The notes under the pieces were generated by a model. It saw only the letters and a list, made by a program, of their open reading frames with translations, had not been told where the DNA came from and ran no database searches. The position numbers and the translations under genes were made by a program. A stretch of DNA of 64,000 nucleotides from Phlebotomus papatasi (lineage: Eukaryota > Arthropoda > Insecta > Diptera > Psychodidae), in contig NC_077223.1 in assembly GCF_024763615.1 (NCBI RefSeq), forward strand, positions 25,978,001-26,042,000, given 5' to 3'. Below, piece by piece: positions 23,880-34,999 of this stretch; positions within the stretch are counted from its first letter, which is position 1; each line of letters begins with the position of its first letter.

Positions 23880-25390
23880 TTCATATAATTGTATTTATTA
23901 ATTAAATTGATAAGTATTTTAAGGAACACGATTACTTTAATACATTGTATAGAGACGCTTTAAAATTTAACATTTTCAATTCATGTCCCATAATTTTAAG
24001 CTAAACATTGGCTGATTAATTGACCGGTAAAGTTATCCAACTGGAATAAGACACTATTGGAAAAGTTTTTTGCATTATTTAATTGCCATCGTACGCTTGT
24101 TTTCTTCACACATTAAAAGTTCTTTCAAGTACAGTTGATAGAAGTCACAATTGTCAATATCAAACATCTTTAACGGGTTTCTTTGCTTCTTTTTAAACAC
24201 AAAATATATACAATACTTTTTCTCTATCCCATCCATCAGTCATCTCCGAAGAAATCCAGTGACGGCAACTTTAACCTCTGCTTTGACTGAATCTTTCATT
24301 TATAATTGTTCAATAAAATTGGGACAAGCTTTTTACTTCTTTAAAAAAAACAATAAAAATATCAATTTACTACCGGATGTTATCTTTTCCATAATGCATA
24401 AAATTGAGTTATACTCAATAACATAATCATTATCTATTTTACCATAAAAAAGTTCTTCTTGCGAAAACTCTCAATTTTCATTGAGAATTTGAGTACAAAA
24501 AAAATATAGAGGATAATTTCATTATAAAATCGCATTAGAGTATGTCTGTAAATTGTAGGTAAAAAAGAAATATTTCGTAGTCTATGAATGCAACAAAAGA
24601 GCTCTTGAAAAGTATATTGTGAGAGACTCAAATTAGTAAACAAACATGATTTTACGTTGCATTGAAATGACGAGTAATGTTAACATTTATGAAATTATTT
24701 GACTTTATCACTTTCATTGCCATTTTGTCTTTGAGAAGATTCTTTTGATTTATATTTCACGAATTAGGATGCAGTATGTCCTCATGATAGTCCTATGTTT
24801 ATTTGGTAAATATTCCTTAAGAAAATCTCACTTATTGAATTCTTTTGTTTGATATACAAATATAGAAAAATTAAAATTTATTATTTAAAGATAGCTATAA
24901 GCGAAAATAAAATTAAAGATTCAGTGTGAGCCAATTCAAAGCTCCTTTAGTCACACTTTAAAGCTAAAATAAAGTGGAATATTATTTATTAACTTTGTGA
25001 ATATATGCAATTTACTGTGGCATCAATTATTGATGATGGTTCAATTTTTTTTTAATAAATTATTCAAAATAGTTTAAGGCAGCAATAAATTTCTACAAAT
25101 TGTTCTTGAAATATTTTCTGGTGAAATATTTGGACCATTTTGGACTCATTCTCTGTTTTCTTCAATAATATGATATTAAAAAAAGAAAATAATCTGAATT
25201 ATTTTAAATATTCCTATTAACTGTCAAGTACCTAAAATTTTTAATCAATATTTCTTTTATTGAGATTAAAAGTATTTTGGAATGGTTTAATCGAAGTATA
25301 AGTAGTCTTTAGAATGTTACGTTCACCATAACATCACATTAACTCAATTAATTACGATTCACAATTAACATTTTACAATGGAATAATAAT
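23880..25390. other. Presumed Lis-1 5' UTR intron, no feature seen
   Basis: AT-rich, with only short frames. Neither repeats from elsewhere in the window nor conserved coding are visible. Confidence 0.3.
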
Positions 25391-25400
25391 TTTTAAGTAA

Positions 25401-25513
25401 TGGCCTCTACACACTACTGGAGAAATTTATGTCCATATTGAAGCAAATTCCGTGTTCTTGTGTAGGGAAAACTATTCAATATGGACATATTTTTCTCTAG
25501 TGTGTAGAGGCCG
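25401..25513. mobile_element. TWA-target MITE, family A copy 4
   Basis: TGGCCTCTACACACTA with inverted TAGTGTGTAGAGGCCG, TAA at 25398-25400 and 25514-25516. Its interior (ATTTATGTCCATATTGAAGC) is shared with copy 58767-58874, defining a subfamily. Confidence 0.8.
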
Positions 25514-25841
25514 TAAGTCAGTAAATGATTCAAAATGATCAGTAAACTTTGGGGCAGTGAAAAAATAATTTGTTTAGTGAAAATAATCCATTTTCGTTCA
25601 GTAAAAACCTAGACTCATTATACATTCTTTTAAGTCGAACGGACAATGACAAGTTGGTTCGTAATTTCTTATTTTTCTTTTTGGAAAAAAAATATTTAAC
25701 TTATTTTTATGCATTTTACTGCTCGAAGTCAAAGAGAGAATAGTTATACAATCGACTTTTTTTCAACTTGTCACCGACTTGGAGCTTAAATGGTAAGAGA
25801 TATCAATTTCCAATCTTCGGTGACCCTCAATAAAAACACTA

Positions 25842-26060
25842 CAGTAGACTCTCTCTCAATCGGGAATATGGGGCAAAATGTCATCCGGTTTAGCGATAGA
25901 ATTGAGCGTCAAAGCCTTTGTAAATTCCACAAAAAGCGTTCAATTATAAAGAATCACGATAAAATAGAAAGAACTACAGCGAATTTGAGCGAATTAGCTT
26001 CATAATTAAACGTGAAAATTTTCAACAAAATTTGTCGCCCGATTGAGTGAGAGTCTACTG
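25842..26060. mobile_element. TA-target MITE, family D copy 1
   Basis: CAGTAGACTCTCTCTCAATC and the inverted GATTGAGTGAGAGTCTACTG, TA at 25840-25841 and 26061-26062. 219 bp. The 71-residue frame covering it is not a gene. Confidence 0.85.
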
Positions 26061-26089
26061 TATCTCTAGACTTTTCAACCAAAAACCAA

Positions 26090-26650
26090 GTTTTGGATAA
26101 GTTTTAGAGATTACCCAGGTGGACATTTCGTCCTTAGACGAAAATACCGTTGAATCATTCCTAATAATGGTTTTTAAAGGTCAAAGGTTAAAAAGACACT
26201 AGAGAGCGCATTTGTCAAGCGAGTGGGTTCATGTTTGGGGTCGGTGCAAAGGTCTTGCAATTTCCGACAAACTGAACGGGTTTCGGGTTTCAATCGGTTT
26301 TGAATCGGTAATTAACCGGTTTATAACCGATAAATAATTTTTATACGAAATTCATTTAAATTACTCCTGAGGTGTATTATGGGAAATATTTTGAGTGATT
26401 TATAAGTCAGTTCAAATCGGTTGTGAACCGGTAATGAACCGGTTATTTGCCGATAGGTAATTTTTATTCGAATATAATTTTTATTACTCTTCAAACTATT
26501 TTGTGAAATCTATTGAGTGATTTATGAATTGATTCAAATCGGTTGAGTACCGGTAAACGGTAAATAATGCGAAAGTACGTTTAAGGTATAGCATCTATGT
26601 AACGAGTACGAGCATTTCGCAAAGCCTGGGAGGCTTAGCCACCTCATTAT
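26090..26650 (+). repeat. Hairpin-ended repeat copy
   Basis: Starts GTTTTAGAGATTACCCAGGT and ends with the hairpin at 26619-26640 and CACCTC. In Lis-1 intron. Confidence 0.6.
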
Positions 26651-26805
26651 ATTTTTTCTTTCTGTAAACTTGCTACTTAAAGGCTAAACTGTAAGAGATA
26701 CGCACTTCAGGTCTTTGGGGGACCCCCCATAAGTCTATCCAAGGACCATTATTATGACCTCAGTATTTCCTCCACCCACTCCCTTCTCTCCCAATCACCT
26801 TAATG

Positions 26806-27059
26806 CACTGAGAGAAATCCGAAAAAGTTTAAATAACATTCCGGAAATGTTAATTTTACCCTGCATTATTGATCCAAAATCTGTGTACATATTATGCTTT
26901 TTAGATGTATTATGGGTTAAAGTTACTATTTTTCATGTTAATTTTACCCTTAAAAAGGTGTAAAATTAACATTAAAAAATGTTGATATATTTTTACACCT
27001 AAAAAGTGTTAAAGTTACGTGGAAAAAAAGTTAATCGCACCCTCTTCTTTTTCTCAGTG
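26806..27059. mobile_element. CACTGAGAG-type MITE, family C copy 1
   Basis: CACTGAGAGAAATCCGAAAA at the left and TTTTTCTCAGTG at the right. The interior has an inverted pair around AACATTAAAAAATG/TTAATTTTAC. About 254 bp; flanks TG/TG rather than TA. Confidence 0.7.
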
Positions 27060-27275
27060 TGCCATGATTTTTATTTAATTCAAAAATAGCTCCTACGATT
27101 TTTTACATTTGGATCGGTTTTGGAAGTAGTCCTGTAAGGAAATTTTGTAAGGAAATGACAATGGCATATGACAAATTTTCGTGGCAAATTCGCGAGCAGG
27201 ACCACATTAAATCACAGTGAGCGTCAAATGGCAATTGCCAGGAGCTCTATGAAGCTCTTATGTTAATAATTGATA

Positions 27276-27530
27276 CACTGAGTGAGAGAAATCCGAAAGA
27301 GGTAAACTAACATTCCGGAAATGTTTATTTTACCCTGCATTATTTATCCGAAATCGGTGTAAATATTACCCTTTTTAGGTGTATTGGGGGTTAAAGTTAC
27401 CTTTTTCATGTTAATTTTACCCTTAAAAAGGTGTAAAATTAACATTAAAAAATGCTGATATATTTTTACACCTGAAAGGTGCTAAAGTTATGAGGAAAAA
27501 AAGTTAATCGCACCGCCTTTTTTCTCGGTG
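27276..27530. mobile_element. CACTGAGAG-type MITE, family C copy 2
   Basis: Same order and orientation as 26806-27059, only ~215 bases downstream, flanked by TA. A 4-base insertion (GTGA) lies in the left end. Confidence 0.75.
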
Positions 27531-27689
27531 TATGAATCTGATTTTCGATTAATTTTTCTGAATTTACCACATAAACATTTCAAAATTTTCATGACATTGT
27601 CATACTGTTACAGAATTCCTCTACTGATGAATCCTTCGTCCAAACATGCCCACAAGGTAAAAAAAATCACCATCATGAATTTTTGAAGG

Positions 27690-28042
27690 TCAAAGTTTAA
27701 CCATTCTGAAGGGTTTAATTTTCAACCAATTTGGTTAAATTAGGATTTCTTAGTAAGGTCTTGAAATCGGTTATGAATCGGTAAAGTATTCGTAAATTAC
27801 TTATCTTTTTCGTATTTACTATTTTATTTGTCCGTATGCTTCTAGCTAATGCCAAAACATCCTAAAATGTGCATTTCTTCACCAATTTTTGATTTTCAAA
27901 TGCTTTTATTATTTATCAATCAATTTAATCGCTAGTAGACCAGTAAGCATCAGAAGACCATGCAAAAAATAATTAACTGAGAGCATTATCTCGTGAGTTC
28001 GGGCATTCCGCAAAGCTAGGACGCTTTGCGATCTCTTTTGAT
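27690..28042 (+). repeat. Hairpin-ended repeat, decayed copy
   Basis: Only parts match, but the end is conserved: CGTGAGTTCGGGCATTCC, hairpin 28010-28029, then ATCTCTTTTG. Confidence 0.45.
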
Positions 28043-28044
28043 TT

Positions 28045-29830
28045 ATGATGATTGTCATTTTTTAAACGGACCAAATTTATACTGGTAAATTTTATCAAAA
28101 CACTGTTTGATGTGCTGCAGTTTTTTTTAGAACAAAATATTGTATCAGAACTTTGAGTATTTATCAAACTCTTTTCTATATTTTATTTATTTTTAAACAA
28201 TTGGTGAGAAAAACTTGCTGATTAATTTCAAAAATCTCAAATACAACACTACAATTAAAGTATTCCCACTTTGCTCTACCTCAAAATCAATAGATAAAGT
28301 CAATCAATGTTTTATCAAGAGAATTACTCATTGTTTATAAATAAAATATACTTAATTACATAAGAAATTTACACACGCACATTCTATTCTTGTGTATCTT
28401 GTTCTTTTTAACTCGATTCTTGGGAGAAAAAAGAACTTGCAACATTTTCAAGTTAACAGGTTGACAGCAGTGGAGAAAATGGTATAAGCTTGAGAGAGAT
28501 TTTGAGAGAAAACAATACAATTTAATGGGAAATGTGTGCGAAAACTGGAAGCGTTAAATTGTATACCATCCAGACTTTAATCGCTATATAAAGAAAGAAG
28601 AAAGAAGAGAAAAAAGAACAGTAGAATGTTTCTTATTTAGATACCGGAAATTGTGTCTTCTTCCCAGGTTCACAACATTTTCACTGCTGCTGTATATTTG
28701 TCAATCGCACTATAATAAAAAAGCATCTACCGTTTTTTTGAAGAATGACACAATACTGTACATTTACACTAAATGATGATGTAGATGTTGACAAACTACT
28801 TGAATATATTTTGTATGATTTTTGGAAATATCCAAAAACACGCAACACAACACACACACAAAAACTTTGGAAAGAGGAAGACAAGTGACTTATAATGATG
28901 CTTCGAAAAATCAACTGAATTAATTATAAATCAAGGCTGTCAATATAGTTTGACCAAGAAATACACATAAAGTCTTACTATTTTTGCTTTAGAGCCTTTA
29001 GAGCAGTCACATTAATACACTTCACACATAGAGTTAGTGTCAGGAAATAAAGTTGTGATAATTAATTAATTCACAATAAAATAAACACACTTTTAAGCAT
29101 AATAAAGTGGGTGGCATGGGCCTGGGAACAAGTCATTAGCATGTTGTTAATTAGCTAAAATGATATGCTTTGTGCAGTATCTTGCAAAAAGTCGGATTAG
29201 GTGTCTAGAATTGCTTGGAAGAATACTCACGACAATTTTAACATAGAATTTTGCATTCATAAAATAAATATAATAAGATTACATGAAACCATTGTGCTAA
29301 CGAACTGTATTGAGGCTAGAGAAATTATATGTAATTCTTAGCAGTCTAATTTTATTAGTGGATAATATTTGAGACAAATAGAACACTATAAGAATATTTT
29401 AAAATAATAATAAAACTTAGGCTATGTAAAATAAAAAAAAATAAATATAAGCTTCTAAATTTTTTTTGTAACGAAAATCATACGAAAATCCCGTTGATTG
29501 GTATCATATTTGGTTTGGACTGAAAGTGAAGTCAATATATTATCAATATTCAAATTGATCGTTAATACACTTCTTAAAAAATGAGACGTTTTATATTAAA
29601 TTAATCAAACTTCTAAATTAGACCTTTTTGTGGAAAGAAATAAAATAGACTATTGAAACGTGAGGACATCAATTTAAAGCAGGGGTGTGCAAAAATCGTT
29701 TGAAACCGAATAAACGTCAAAATAAGTTTGTTGAGGTAGCGTTTTGACCATTTACGTACAAGTTTCATTTTACGTTTGTTCGGTTTCAAACGATTCTTGC
29801 ACACCTCTGATTTAAAGGTTTTAGAGGGGA
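28045..29830. other. Presumed Lis-1 5' UTR intron, one small inverted repeat
   Basis: Mostly featureless AT-rich DNA. At ~29681-29811, GGTGTGCAAAAATCGTTTGA pairs with TCAAACGATTCTTGCACACC: a ~130-bp inverted-repeat element without a clear TSD. Confidence 0.4.
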
Positions 29831-30044
29831 ACTATAATGTACCAAATTTCGGCCAGCTTGCAATTTCGTTCACTTCTTTTGTTCCTCAAATTTCCATGAA
29901 TTTTTAGTTTTTGCATACTCTAGAAATTTTACAATGCAGAAAAAAACAAAATATGTCGCTTTTACTAACGAAATAATGTGAAAAAAAACTGGAAGAATTC
30001 AATAAGGGCAAGGAACTGTGAGAATCAAGGTGGCCAAAATACTA

Positions 30045-30278
30045 CACAGAAAAAAAATATTTTGTAAAATTGTTCGTAAACACTTACGAACACTTACGAC
30101 CAAATGTTTGTAAAAGTACAAAAAATGCTCGTCAAGTGATCATGTTACGAACTATGTTTGTGAAAAAAAGTACAATATTTTACGAACTTGTTGGTGGATT
30201 ACGATTTACGAGCATTTCGTAAGTCCCCCATAAAAATTCACATTTACGAAAATTTTTACAAAATATTTTTTTTCTGTG
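30045..30278. mobile_element. TA-target MITE, family E, nested in family B copy 6
   Basis: Ends CACAGAAAAAAAATATTTTG and its inverse, TA at 30043-30044 and 30279-30280. The interior is rich in TTACGA words. 234 bp. Confidence 0.8.
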
Positions 30279-30430
30279 TAGCCAAAACTATCTAAATATT
30301 TATTCATTTTAAAAAGTATTTAGAATGCTTTTAGAAAAAAACGACGATACACTATATACAAGGTCATAAGTAACACTCCTTCAAAAAATAACAAAAATAT
30401 TACATTTCAAACTTAAAACTTTGGTGCTTA

Positions 30431-31498
30431 GGGGAAATGCTCATAATTTTGTCCAGTTTCTTATTTTGGACACTTTGAGGATAACATTGGACACTAAAAA
30501 TAAATTGATTAAAATGATGGATTTTTATTCCAATATTTGATGAATAATGAATTCTATCTAAATATTTGTTCTTTTTGGAAGATTTTAACACTAAATACGT
30601 TAAAATTTGAATATGATTTGAGTTGAAATTGCTTTGTTGAAAATTCAGTGTGAGCAATTGCTTACGAGAAATATGACAGAACTTCGTGGCTTACTTCAGT
30701 CTTATTTAGTTTTGGTGAAGTACTAACAAAGTTTGTTCGCTGTTTTTGAGTGATATTATTGAATATTCATTGAATATTGTGTTGATTCACGTTACTGATG
30801 ATTTGTACATTTGACCTGAAGTGAGATTTGCCTTGTGAATTATATTTTTCGTGTGAAAAATGGGAAATTTTTTAAGACATTCACCAGTGAGGTGATGATT
30901 CTTATTTTGGACAGGTGTTTTTCTCACGAAATTTCGTGAAGTTTTAGCTTTTGTGATGACTAGGTTGGACAAATGCCTGGAGAAATGAAGGAGCATCATC
31001 TCTACGAAAGAGATGCAGTGAGAAATGCCTTGAAAGGCTCCCGGAAAGGGCAGGGAATGAGCGAATCCGCACGTACTTGGAGTACCGAAGTCAACTCACT
31101 TTAATGAATGATATGGAAAGTTTCCGGGCTTCTTGTGACATTCCACGTTTCCCTTACATGACCAGGAAGAGGACTTGGTAAGATTGGTTCATAAAATGAA
31201 GAACAATGGGCATCCTGTTGAGGCGGATTATCTGTCCAAATTTACAGACAAGTTGTAAAAATTAATAACCAAGTTGTCCAAAATAAGAGTCAAATTCACC
31301 TCTACATATCAATTCATTTTTAAACGTATTAAAACTAATTTTAGTAAAAATGTGATAATAAATAGCTTGCCAAGTTTCTAAACAATCCTTCTGAAAAGAG
31401 AGTAACAAAAAAAGTCAATTAGTATTAAAAATATCGCACTTCAAACTTAGGATATCGATGCTTATATGCAGACTGTCCAAAATTATGAGCACTTCCCC
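30431..31498. mobile_element. TA-target element with pogo-like transposase fragments
   Basis: Ends GGGGAAATGCTCATAATTTT and the inverted AAAATTATGAGCACTTCCCC, TA at 30429-30430 and 31499-31500. 1068 bp. The centre (30973-31258) still shows decayed transposase sequence. Several much shorter elements in the window share the GGGGAAAGTGC-type end (986-1158, 60797-61022) and may use the same transposase. Confidence 0.75.
30973..31258 (+). pseudogene. Remnant of a pogo/CENP-B-like transposase N-terminus
   Basis: Frame 1 from ATG 30973 gives MPGEMKEHHLYERDAVRNAL then KGSRKGQGMSESARTWSTEV, resembling the psq-type helix-turn-helix of pogo transposases (ALxxVRxGxMSxxxAxxxY-like). After a frameshift, HDQEEDLVRLVHKMKNNGHP with VEADYL resembles the second, CENP-B-like helix-turn-helix (EEExLVxWIxxMxxxGFPV-like). 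No catalytic domain. Homology is judged by eye. Confidence 0.5.
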
Positions 31499-31970
31499 TA
31501 TATGCAACTACGCTGAAATTTGGTACAGTTACTCTATATGTTTCAGTTTATAGTTAAATTCGTAAATTGTCAATTTATTTAATTCCTTCTCAGGTTTTCA
31601 GTATATATTCATAAGAGATACCTCCCTGAATAGATCGTTTGCTTTTAATTAAAAATTAATTTGGTAAATTAAAATTTACCAAAAAAATCTTGAGTGATAG
31701 AAAAGTAGAGAAATTAAGCTATATGGCTAAGCTGTAGGTTTGCAGCCTGTATAATGCTTTTAAATGCTTTTTTAAAAATATTTTTCAGAGTAATAAAAAA
31801 ATACGAGTTAAAAAGATATATTTTTCATGTCCTTAATACAAACCATTTAATTAAGGACTTTTAAAAAGGCCTTTATTAAGCATTTAGTGCTAAGGCTCAA
31901 GTATGCCATATGTTTTTCGCTACTCGTCACAATGCACTGACGCATATATTTTTATATAAATTTTTAATTC

Positions 31971-32336
31971 ATGTTTTTTTTTAAGTACAGGGAGTTCCGC
32001 TTTCAAAGAAGTTTTCGGGAATTAAAAAAGCCCGCGAATTCACTCGTGACACAGAAAAATTCCATACGCACTGGAGAGGTCTTTGAAATAAGTTACGGAA
32101 ACGCCGAATTTATGCAAAACATATTCGGCGCTAATTTTTCCGCCTGTTGTCAGCATCAACGGTTCATAAAAAATATATTTCAAATTTACCGCGTGAAAAA
32201 AGTTTGCATACATTTAGGAACTTTACAAAAATTATTTTATAAGAGTCCCAATACTAGGCAAATGAAATCACATTCTTTCAATCCGTTTTCACAGAAGCCG
32301 GAACCCCCTGTAGATGGATGTTACTCGACGCTTTAA
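31971..32336 (+). CDS. Unrecognised 121-codon ORF, probably not a gene
   Basis: The protein is basic (MFFFKYREFRFQRSF start, SFNPFSQKPEPP near the end) with no motif I recognise. Base composition rises slightly in GC here, unlike the flanks, and the block ~31980-32340 matches no repeat seen elsewhere in the window. It lies in the presumed Lis-1 5' UTR intron on the opposite strand. It may be part of an unknown transposon or chance. Confidence 0.12.
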   Translation: MFFFKYREFRFQRSFRELKKPANSLVTQKNSIRTGEVFEISYGNAEFMQNIFGANFSACCQHQRFIKNIFQIYRVKKVCIHLGTLQKLFYKSPNTRQMKSHSFNPFSQKPEPPVDGCYSTL

Positions 32337-32793
32337 AATTATGTATTTGAGTTATTTATCAAGTTCTAAGAAGTACCTAAAGTGTTAGTTGGGTGATGCG
32401 AAAATAGTAACTTTTTTTTCAATTTTTGTTTGTTGTTTTGAACGCTAATGTATACAATCTTTTTAATATATTCCGTACTTTTTGTCGGTGGAATTAATTC
32501 TATGCACTATTCTCAATATTTAATTATCGGAATATTAATGAAAACATGTTATAAACAAATAATCTTAACTTTTATGAAGGTTTCTAAATATTTTTTATTG
32601 TATTTTCTTATTCGTTAAATTTTTTATGCTTTTAAGCTCTAGCCAATCAGAAAATAATTGGCCGGCGGGGGTAGTATGGGACACTCTTTTCTCAAGGATT
32701 AAATATTTAATAACATGTGATTAGAGCCTTACAGTAAAGCGTTTAATGATCAATTAATGCCCAGCGCACAACAAATTTTGTTTTGCAAACATA

Positions 32794-33784
32794 GGATAAA
32801 TGTCCTAATTCAAAACCATTTCCAGACGCTTTAACTTTGACAGAAGATTCAACACATTAAGTTCATATTTTTTCTGAAGAGAATTACATAAATTTGCTCC
32901 TTGAAACTTCTACAATGTTACTTGTTTAGTGAAAATTCTTTAGATATAATTTGAAAACTTATTAAATACAAGAAAAATACGGGAATGCAAAATGCTTCTA
33001 TTCGAAACAATTTAATCCAAATGGAGACAAGGAAAAGTTTCTAATTGGAGACAAACAGTGTAAGTGAAACCGCGACGTAAGGCTTCCAAAACCTTCTTGA
33101 GTTGCTCTTAATTGCAGGATTCGTTCTTATTCCTGGTCTTTTATCCTTTCCCATCTAATGGCCTCTACACAATAGTAGAAATTTCTTTAAAAAATGCCTT
33201 CCCCTATCCTTGTAGACAGAAACGTCAGAATTTTTTTAAAAAAAAAAAGGCAATTTTTGACGAAAATTGCTTCTAGTGTGTAGACACCATAAAACAATAA
33301 GAAAATCTCTCCAAAAAAATGTATTTCCATAGTTTCCTATTGAAGCATTTGCAGACACTTCAGAAAACCCCTTTTTATTCACAAAATAGGTAATAATTTC
33401 TTTTGAAAACTTCACGTACCGTTAACTATAAAGATGAGAACTTAATTTAACTAAAATTAGCCAGATAATATGGCATAAATGTTCGAATAAACAACAATCA
33501 CCTCATTCTGTTTTTCATTGGAAAACATGGTCGATCGATGAAGAATTCGATGGTGAAATGATACACTTTTAATTTCTCTGAGATATTAGCAAATTAAAAT
33601 TTGTGAATATGAATGGATTTTCGTTTCATTTGGAGCAAAATTAACTAAATAATGAAACTGTGGTATAGAAAATAAATAAATATAATAATTTAGTACTGCA
33701 TCAATCGTGAAAACAATGATGTTTCCATTTGGAGTAGCGAAAAAATTCCATTTGGAGCAGGTTTTGAATTAGCTTAATTTACCC
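32794..33784. mobile_element. TA-target element, family F copy 2
   Basis: About 90% similar by eye to 21020-22104 over shared parts. It carries MITE 33159-33289 but lacks the 245-bp insertion. TA at 32792-32793 and 33785-33786. Confidence 0.75.
33159..33289. mobile_element. TWA-target MITE, family A copy 5, nested
   Basis: TAA at 33156-33158 and 33290-33292. It sits inside the element 32794-33784. The sister element at 21020-22104 has the uninterrupted sequence GTCTAAATC here, a natural empty site that proves the 3-base target. Confidence 0.85.
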
Positions 33785-33900
33785 TAATATTGACATTTCA
33801 GAAAGAGTGAAAGAGATCTAAATCTAGTCATCTTATTCACTCTCCTTGGCATATTCGAAAACATGTATACATAACAAAAGTTATTGTGCGCTGGACATAG

Positions 33901-34052
33901 TGCCCGACGCACAATGACTTTTGTTTTGTAAGTAAACATGTTTTCGGAGCTTCCTGTAAGAGGGAGTAAGATCTAGATCTAGTTATCTCACTCTTTCTCA
34001 TAGAAAATTTTAAAAACATGTTTACAAAACAAAAATTATTGTGCGTTGGGCA
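33901..34052. mobile_element. Family G MITE, adjacent second copy
   Basis: TGCCCGACGCACAATGAC at the left and inverted ATTATTGTGCGTTGGGCA at the right, with the shared core AGATCTAGATCTAGTTATCTCAC. A decayed relative starts near 6144 (CGCACAATAACTTTTGTTTG). Confidence 0.7.
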
Positions 34053-34515
34053 TAAACATACCACCGATTTGATTATTAGGTGTGATTCCTTCATAATCAC
34101 ACCTATTTTTCTCCTTCCATATGGTAGAATTAAAGTAATTATTTTTTAGTTACTGTGTTCTATGTTAATAAGACTTTTAACTATTGTGTCTCATTTTAAT
34201 ATATTCGCGGAATTTCTGAGGAAAGATTGCTCATACTTCCACTGCAAAAGTGAATTTTGGTGCTAAGCCAAAATATATTCCATTTTTTTGGAATACCATC
34301 TTGATCACAAACACTCCCACATGGAATCTTCCAAATTGTAATTTCAAGTGCAAATACAAAAGCACAAATATACCGTAAATTTCTGCTCTAAAAGCCATCC
34401 AAAAGATTTGAGGCAATTTTGGTGAGATTTCGGTTGAGACAGAGTAATGTTATAGAATTTATGCATTGTAACCCAGAAAGGCAAAAAAAAGTAAGATACA
34501 ATCCTTCGAACTTAC

Positions 34516-34990
34516 ATTGTTCGGGAATTTTTTTCGAGCAGTGTAACTGGAATTGCACAATAGTGTCGATATGGGTGGGAATGTGAGAAAATGCGTAAAA
34601 TAGAGATTCACTGAGATTATTTACAGAATTCCCCAAAATGTTATTCCGTGGAGGGATTCTCCAGTAGTTTTCACTGGGTGTAGTGTCTATTTTTGAACAG
34701 GAATTTCACTGTGAGATGCACTTTGTCGCTAGACTCAATTAAAGTTAAAAAAAAAAAAAAAACTGAATGCCTCTCCTTGGCGGAGGAGCCACTGTTTGGG
34801 CGCATGTGCACTTCCTGAATGAAGGGACGATAGTGCGTCGTGGACAGACTCTCTTCGTCCAAGAAACAATTCCGGGGAGCGCGATGTGATCTTGAGTCGT
34901 TGTCTGCCTCGATGTGACTGAAGCTTGTGAGTCAGGCTGCTTGAAAAATCAATGAGTCCACTCGTCTCTCCTCCTCCTCCACTTCCCCCC
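34516..34990 (-). other. Lis-1: Putative non-coding first exon and promoter side of Lis-1
   Basis: This block is clearly richer in GC than its surroundings and ends, on the minus strand, in a consensus donor AACAAT|GTAAGT at 34516. It has no credible long protein: an 85-residue Gly/Ser-rich frame crosses it but resembles nothing. The next good minus-strand acceptor linked to a gene is the one before the Lis-1 start exon at 20330, giving a ~14.2-kb intron. Assignment to Lis-1 is inferred from order and strand. The TSS is unknown. It lies about 850 bases from the METTL16 start codon in divergent orientation, so the two genes probably share a promoter region. Confidence 0.45.
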
Positions 34991-34999
34991 AAGCTACGT

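Larger units (their letters stand above)
29833..31535. mobile_element. Family B MITE copy 6, broken by two nested elements
   Basis: Family B sequence runs 29833-30042, 30281-30428 and 31501-31535 in correct order. The two gaps are exactly the elements 30045-30278 and 30431-31498, each with TA at both sides. Boundaries of the outer element are eroded. Confidence 0.65.
32758..33897. mobile_element. Family G element split by family F copy 2
   Basis: TGCCCAGCGCACAACAAATT (32758-) and the inverted GTTATTGTGCGCTGGACA (ends 33897) are the ends of one short element. Element 32794-33784 with its own TA duplication lies between. Confidence 0.6.

Noticed and set aside
34735..34992. 85-codon Gly/Ser-rich minus-strand ORF
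   Set aside because: It ends in a T run translated as Phe and matches no family; the block fits a 5' UTR exon better.
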